Assembly: GCF_007786475.1 (NCBI RefSeq)
Contig: NZ_VNJJ01000013.1
Coordinates: forward strand, 1-64,000
Direction: 5' to 3'
Length of the DNA stretch: 64,000 bases
DNA from: Cohnella terricola
GTDB taxonomy: Bacteria > Bacillota > Bacilli > Paenibacillales > Paenibacillaceae
The position numbers were made by a program, and so were the translations under genes. How positions within the stretch are numbered: position 1 is the first letter of the stretch; each line of letters starts with the position of its first letter. The notes under the pieces were generated by a model. That model ran no database searches. It was given only the letters and a program-made list of their open reading frames with translations, and had not been told where the DNA came from. Of the stretch, positions 62,365 to 64,000 are shown piece by piece.

Positions 62365-63096
62365 TTACTTCGCAGACTTGATCAGCGTGTTAGGGTTAAC
62401 GGGAAGCCCGTTATTGCGAACCTCGAAGTGAACGTGAGCACCTTCTTGAGGCTCCAACTCGCTTTGGCCAGCGGCGGCAATCGTATCGCCTTGTTTAACT
62501 TCGTCGCCGACTTGAACTTTCACGTCGGTCAAGCTTTGATAGACGGTTACCCATCCGTTAGGATGCTCGATCTGCACCTCGTAGCCGTTGGTCGGCGTTT
62601 GACTGGCCACCGTTACCTTGCCGCTCATAGCCGCCATAACTTTGAACGACTCTGCATCTTTGCGCGCCAAGTCGGTCGCCATGTGCGGCGTGAACGTGTT
62701 CTGATACTCGACCATTGCCGCTTCCTTCTCTTCCTCGGACGCCGAGGCGTCATAGAAAGGAACGAGCGTAGTCATTTCTTCCATCTTGGCTACTGGCCAA
62801 CGAAGCGTTTCTCCGTTAGCGGTAACCGGGGCTGCATCCGGACTTGCTTGTCCGTTCGCGGTTGCCTCGTTCGCGACTCCGGCTTGACCTGGGACGGCCG
62901 TTTCTTTTGCGTCCTTCCCCGAGTTGAGCCAGAGAATCGTTACGATGATTGCTGCCGCGGCCATGTAAGCTGCCGGGAATACCCAGCGCTTGGATAGAAA
63001 CTTCTTCCATCCTGTTGGCCTAACAGCGGGGGACGTACCCGCAACCGACTTGTGGGATTCTTCGAGTTTGCGTGGCGTTTTGTTGCCTTCATTCAT
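62365..63096 (-). CDS. spoIIQ: Forespore membrane protein SpoIIQ (M23/LytM domain)
   Basis: About 243 residues: a short cytoplasmic basic segment, one membrane helix (VFPAAYMAAAAIIVTILWL), a linker, and a LytM-like domain (VMAAMSGKVTVASQT, GWVTVYQSLTDVKVQVGDEV, GAHVHFEVRNNGLPVNP). SpoIIQ sits in the forespore membrane and binds SpoIIIAH across the intermembrane space during engulfment. The metal-ligand pattern H-x3-D (HMATD) and H-x-H (HVH) is complete, unlike the degenerate B. subtilis protein. ATG at 63,096 lies nine bases after AGGTG. It follows spoIID, the usual order, and has a SigF promoter. Confidence 0.93.
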   Translation of the reverse strand: MNEGNKTPRKLEESHKSVAGTSPAVRPTGWKKFLSKRWVFPAAYMAAAAIIVTILWLNSGKDAKETAVPGQAGVANEATANGQASPDAAPVTANGETLRWPVAKMEEMTTLVPFYDASASEEEKEAAMVEYQNTFTPHMATDLARKDAESFKVMAAMSGKVTVASQTPTNGYEVQIEHPNGWVTVYQSLTDVKVQVGDEVKQGDTIAAAGQSELEPQEGAHVHFEVRNNGLPVNPNTLIKSAK

Positions 63097-63118
63097 GGTT
63101 ATCATCACCTCAGTAAGC

Positions 63119-63147
63119 CATTGTTACCAGGTGACGGGGTTTTATAC
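63119..63147 (-). promoter_or_regulatory. SigF promoter of spoIIQ
   Basis: GTATA (63,147-63,143), 14 bases, GGTAACAATG (63,128-63,119). Both parts fit the SigF consensus GYATA and GGnnAnAHTR exactly; the spacer is about one base short of usual. Confidence 0.75.
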
Positions 63148-63190
63148 CTGTTTACGTTGAAAGATTGCAATTTTTATAGCGACAACCTAC

Positions 63191-64000
63191 TTAAAACGCG
63201 TTTCCGCTTCGTTTCACAAGCTTAGAAACTTGCTCGATACGAGCATCTATATAATAGTGTTCCAGAATCTGATGCGAACTTTTTCCCGATTTAGCCAGCC
63301 CTTCCGCTCCCCACTGGCTCATCCCGACGCCGTGTCCGCTCCCATAGACAGTCAGGATCAAGTCGTCTCCGGTTACCTTCCAATCGAAAGCAGCAGATCG
63401 CAGTCCCAATCGCTTCCGGACTTCAACGCCGCTGAATTTGCGGTCTCCGGCAAGCAGTTCCTTCACTCTTCGGCCTTCCGTCCACGCCAATATTCGAATC
63501 GGCTGCGTCCGGCCCGCGCTCTTGCCCGCCGCAATGGAGTCTACACCCAATTTATCGTAGAAATCCGCAAGCTTCATTTCTACCGTTTCTTGCGCTCGAG
63601 GGGATTCCGCCTTGTCCCATGGACTTTCCACGGATCGCAGATAAGGGAGCTTGGCCGAAAATACCTCTTCCGAATTTTCTGTATATCCGTTGCTAGTGGA
63701 AAAGAATAGCGCTTCTATCGGCTCGCCTCCGTACGTAATGATCTCGCCCTCCGTACTCTTAACGGCTTCTTTTGCCTTTAACCAACCGTCCCCGTCCTTC
63801 TCTTGAAGCTCCTTCATCTCTGCCAAGGACCGATAGATTTGGTTATCTTGCGTATTCGTGACGTCCGCGCCTCCTACCGGCACTCCCGAACGATCGTGCA
63901 ACCACAGTCGACGGACCACATACGTGCGGGCGGCAATCGCTTGCGCCTCAAGGGCAGCAGGATGAAATTCCAGCGGCATCTCCCCGGCTATAACGCCTTG
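63191..64000 (-). CDS. spoIID: Stage II sporulation protein D (5' part outside the window)
   Basis: SpoIID is a lytic transglycosylase of the engulfment machinery, working with SpoIIM and SpoIIP. The 270 codons in the window include the catalytic-region GVIAGEMPLEFHPAALEAQ, where the glutamate of GEMP corresponds to the catalytic residue, AIAARTYVVRRL, TEGEIITYGGEPIEALFFS and the C-terminal GSGHGVGMSQWGAEGLAKSG. The frame stays open to base 64,000, so the first ~70 residues with the membrane anchor are missing. It is followed by spoIIQ after 94 bp. Confidence 0.95.
   Translation of the reverse strand, partial: QGVIAGEMPLEFHPAALEAQAIAARTYVVRRLWLHDRSGVPVGGADVTNTQDNQIYRSLAEMKELQEKDGDGWLKAKEAVKSTEGEIITYGGEPIEALFFSTSNGYTENSEEVFSAKLPYLRSVESPWDKAESPRAQETVEMKLADFYDKLGVDSIAAGKSAGRTQPIRILAWTEGRRVKELLAGDRKFSGVEVRKRLGLRSAAFDWKVTGDDLILTVYGSGHGVGMSQWGAEGLAKSGKSSHQILEHYYIDARIEQVSKLVKRSGNAF

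Overview
The window reads as chromosomal DNA of an endospore-forming, flagellated Gram-positive of the Paenibacillaceae type (Paenibacillus/Cohnella-like; the genus is an inference). Evidence: an alpha/beta small acid-soluble spore protein, SpoIIID, SpoIIQ and SpoIID; the spoIIID-mbl-flhO-flhP order known from Bacillus; three proteins with SLH domains; and csaB/tagA/tagO-like genes for the secondary cell wall polymer that SLH domains bind. Every gene I can support lies on the minus strand, so transcription runs from 64,000 towards 1.

Right flank (about 48.2-64 kb), in order of transcription: partial spoIID, spoIIQ (with a good SigF promoter), a 51-bp minisatellite and a palindrome region, a degenerate HD-GYP protein, spoIIID (SigE-like promoter), mbl, flhO, flhP, an EpuA-like small membrane protein, a CDP-alcohol phosphatidyltransferase, a possible 21-codon leader peptide, fabZ, a phosphohexomutase, a DUF5693 membrane protein, csaB, a tagA-like and a tagO-like gene. 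The last three should build and pyruvylate the wall polymer.

Surface-protein block (38.1-48.1 kb): a large SLH protein, a typical S-layer protein with N-terminal SLH domains and a long leader with two possible starts, and a secreted multi-repeat protein of unknown role.

Glycan block (7.0-38.0 kb): an initiating phosphoglycosyltransferase, an O-antigen-ligase/oligosaccharyltransferase-like protein, a GDP-deoxyhexose set (manC, gmd, rmd, fcl), an ABC exporter whose ATPase has a Wzt-type C-terminal domain, a double methyltransferase, several glycosyltransferases (one ending in a repeat coiled coil), a CDP-3,6-dideoxyhexose set enclosed by GtrA/GtrB/GT-C genes, and the dTDP-L-rhamnose operon rmlACBD. 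The architecture matches S-layer glycoprotein glycan clusters of Geobacillus, Aneurinibacillus and Paenibacillus. The middle part looks more AT-rich than the flanks.

Left flank (1-7 kb): SASP gene, metK, a third SLH protein of 1350 residues with an overlapping YjbR-family gene, then a broken beta-helix gene. I infer that the window holds most of one surface system: S-layer proteins, the glycan that decorates them, and the pyruvylated polymer that anchors them. The least expected part is the dideoxyhexose module nested inside a Gtr-type lipid-linked sugar transfer system.
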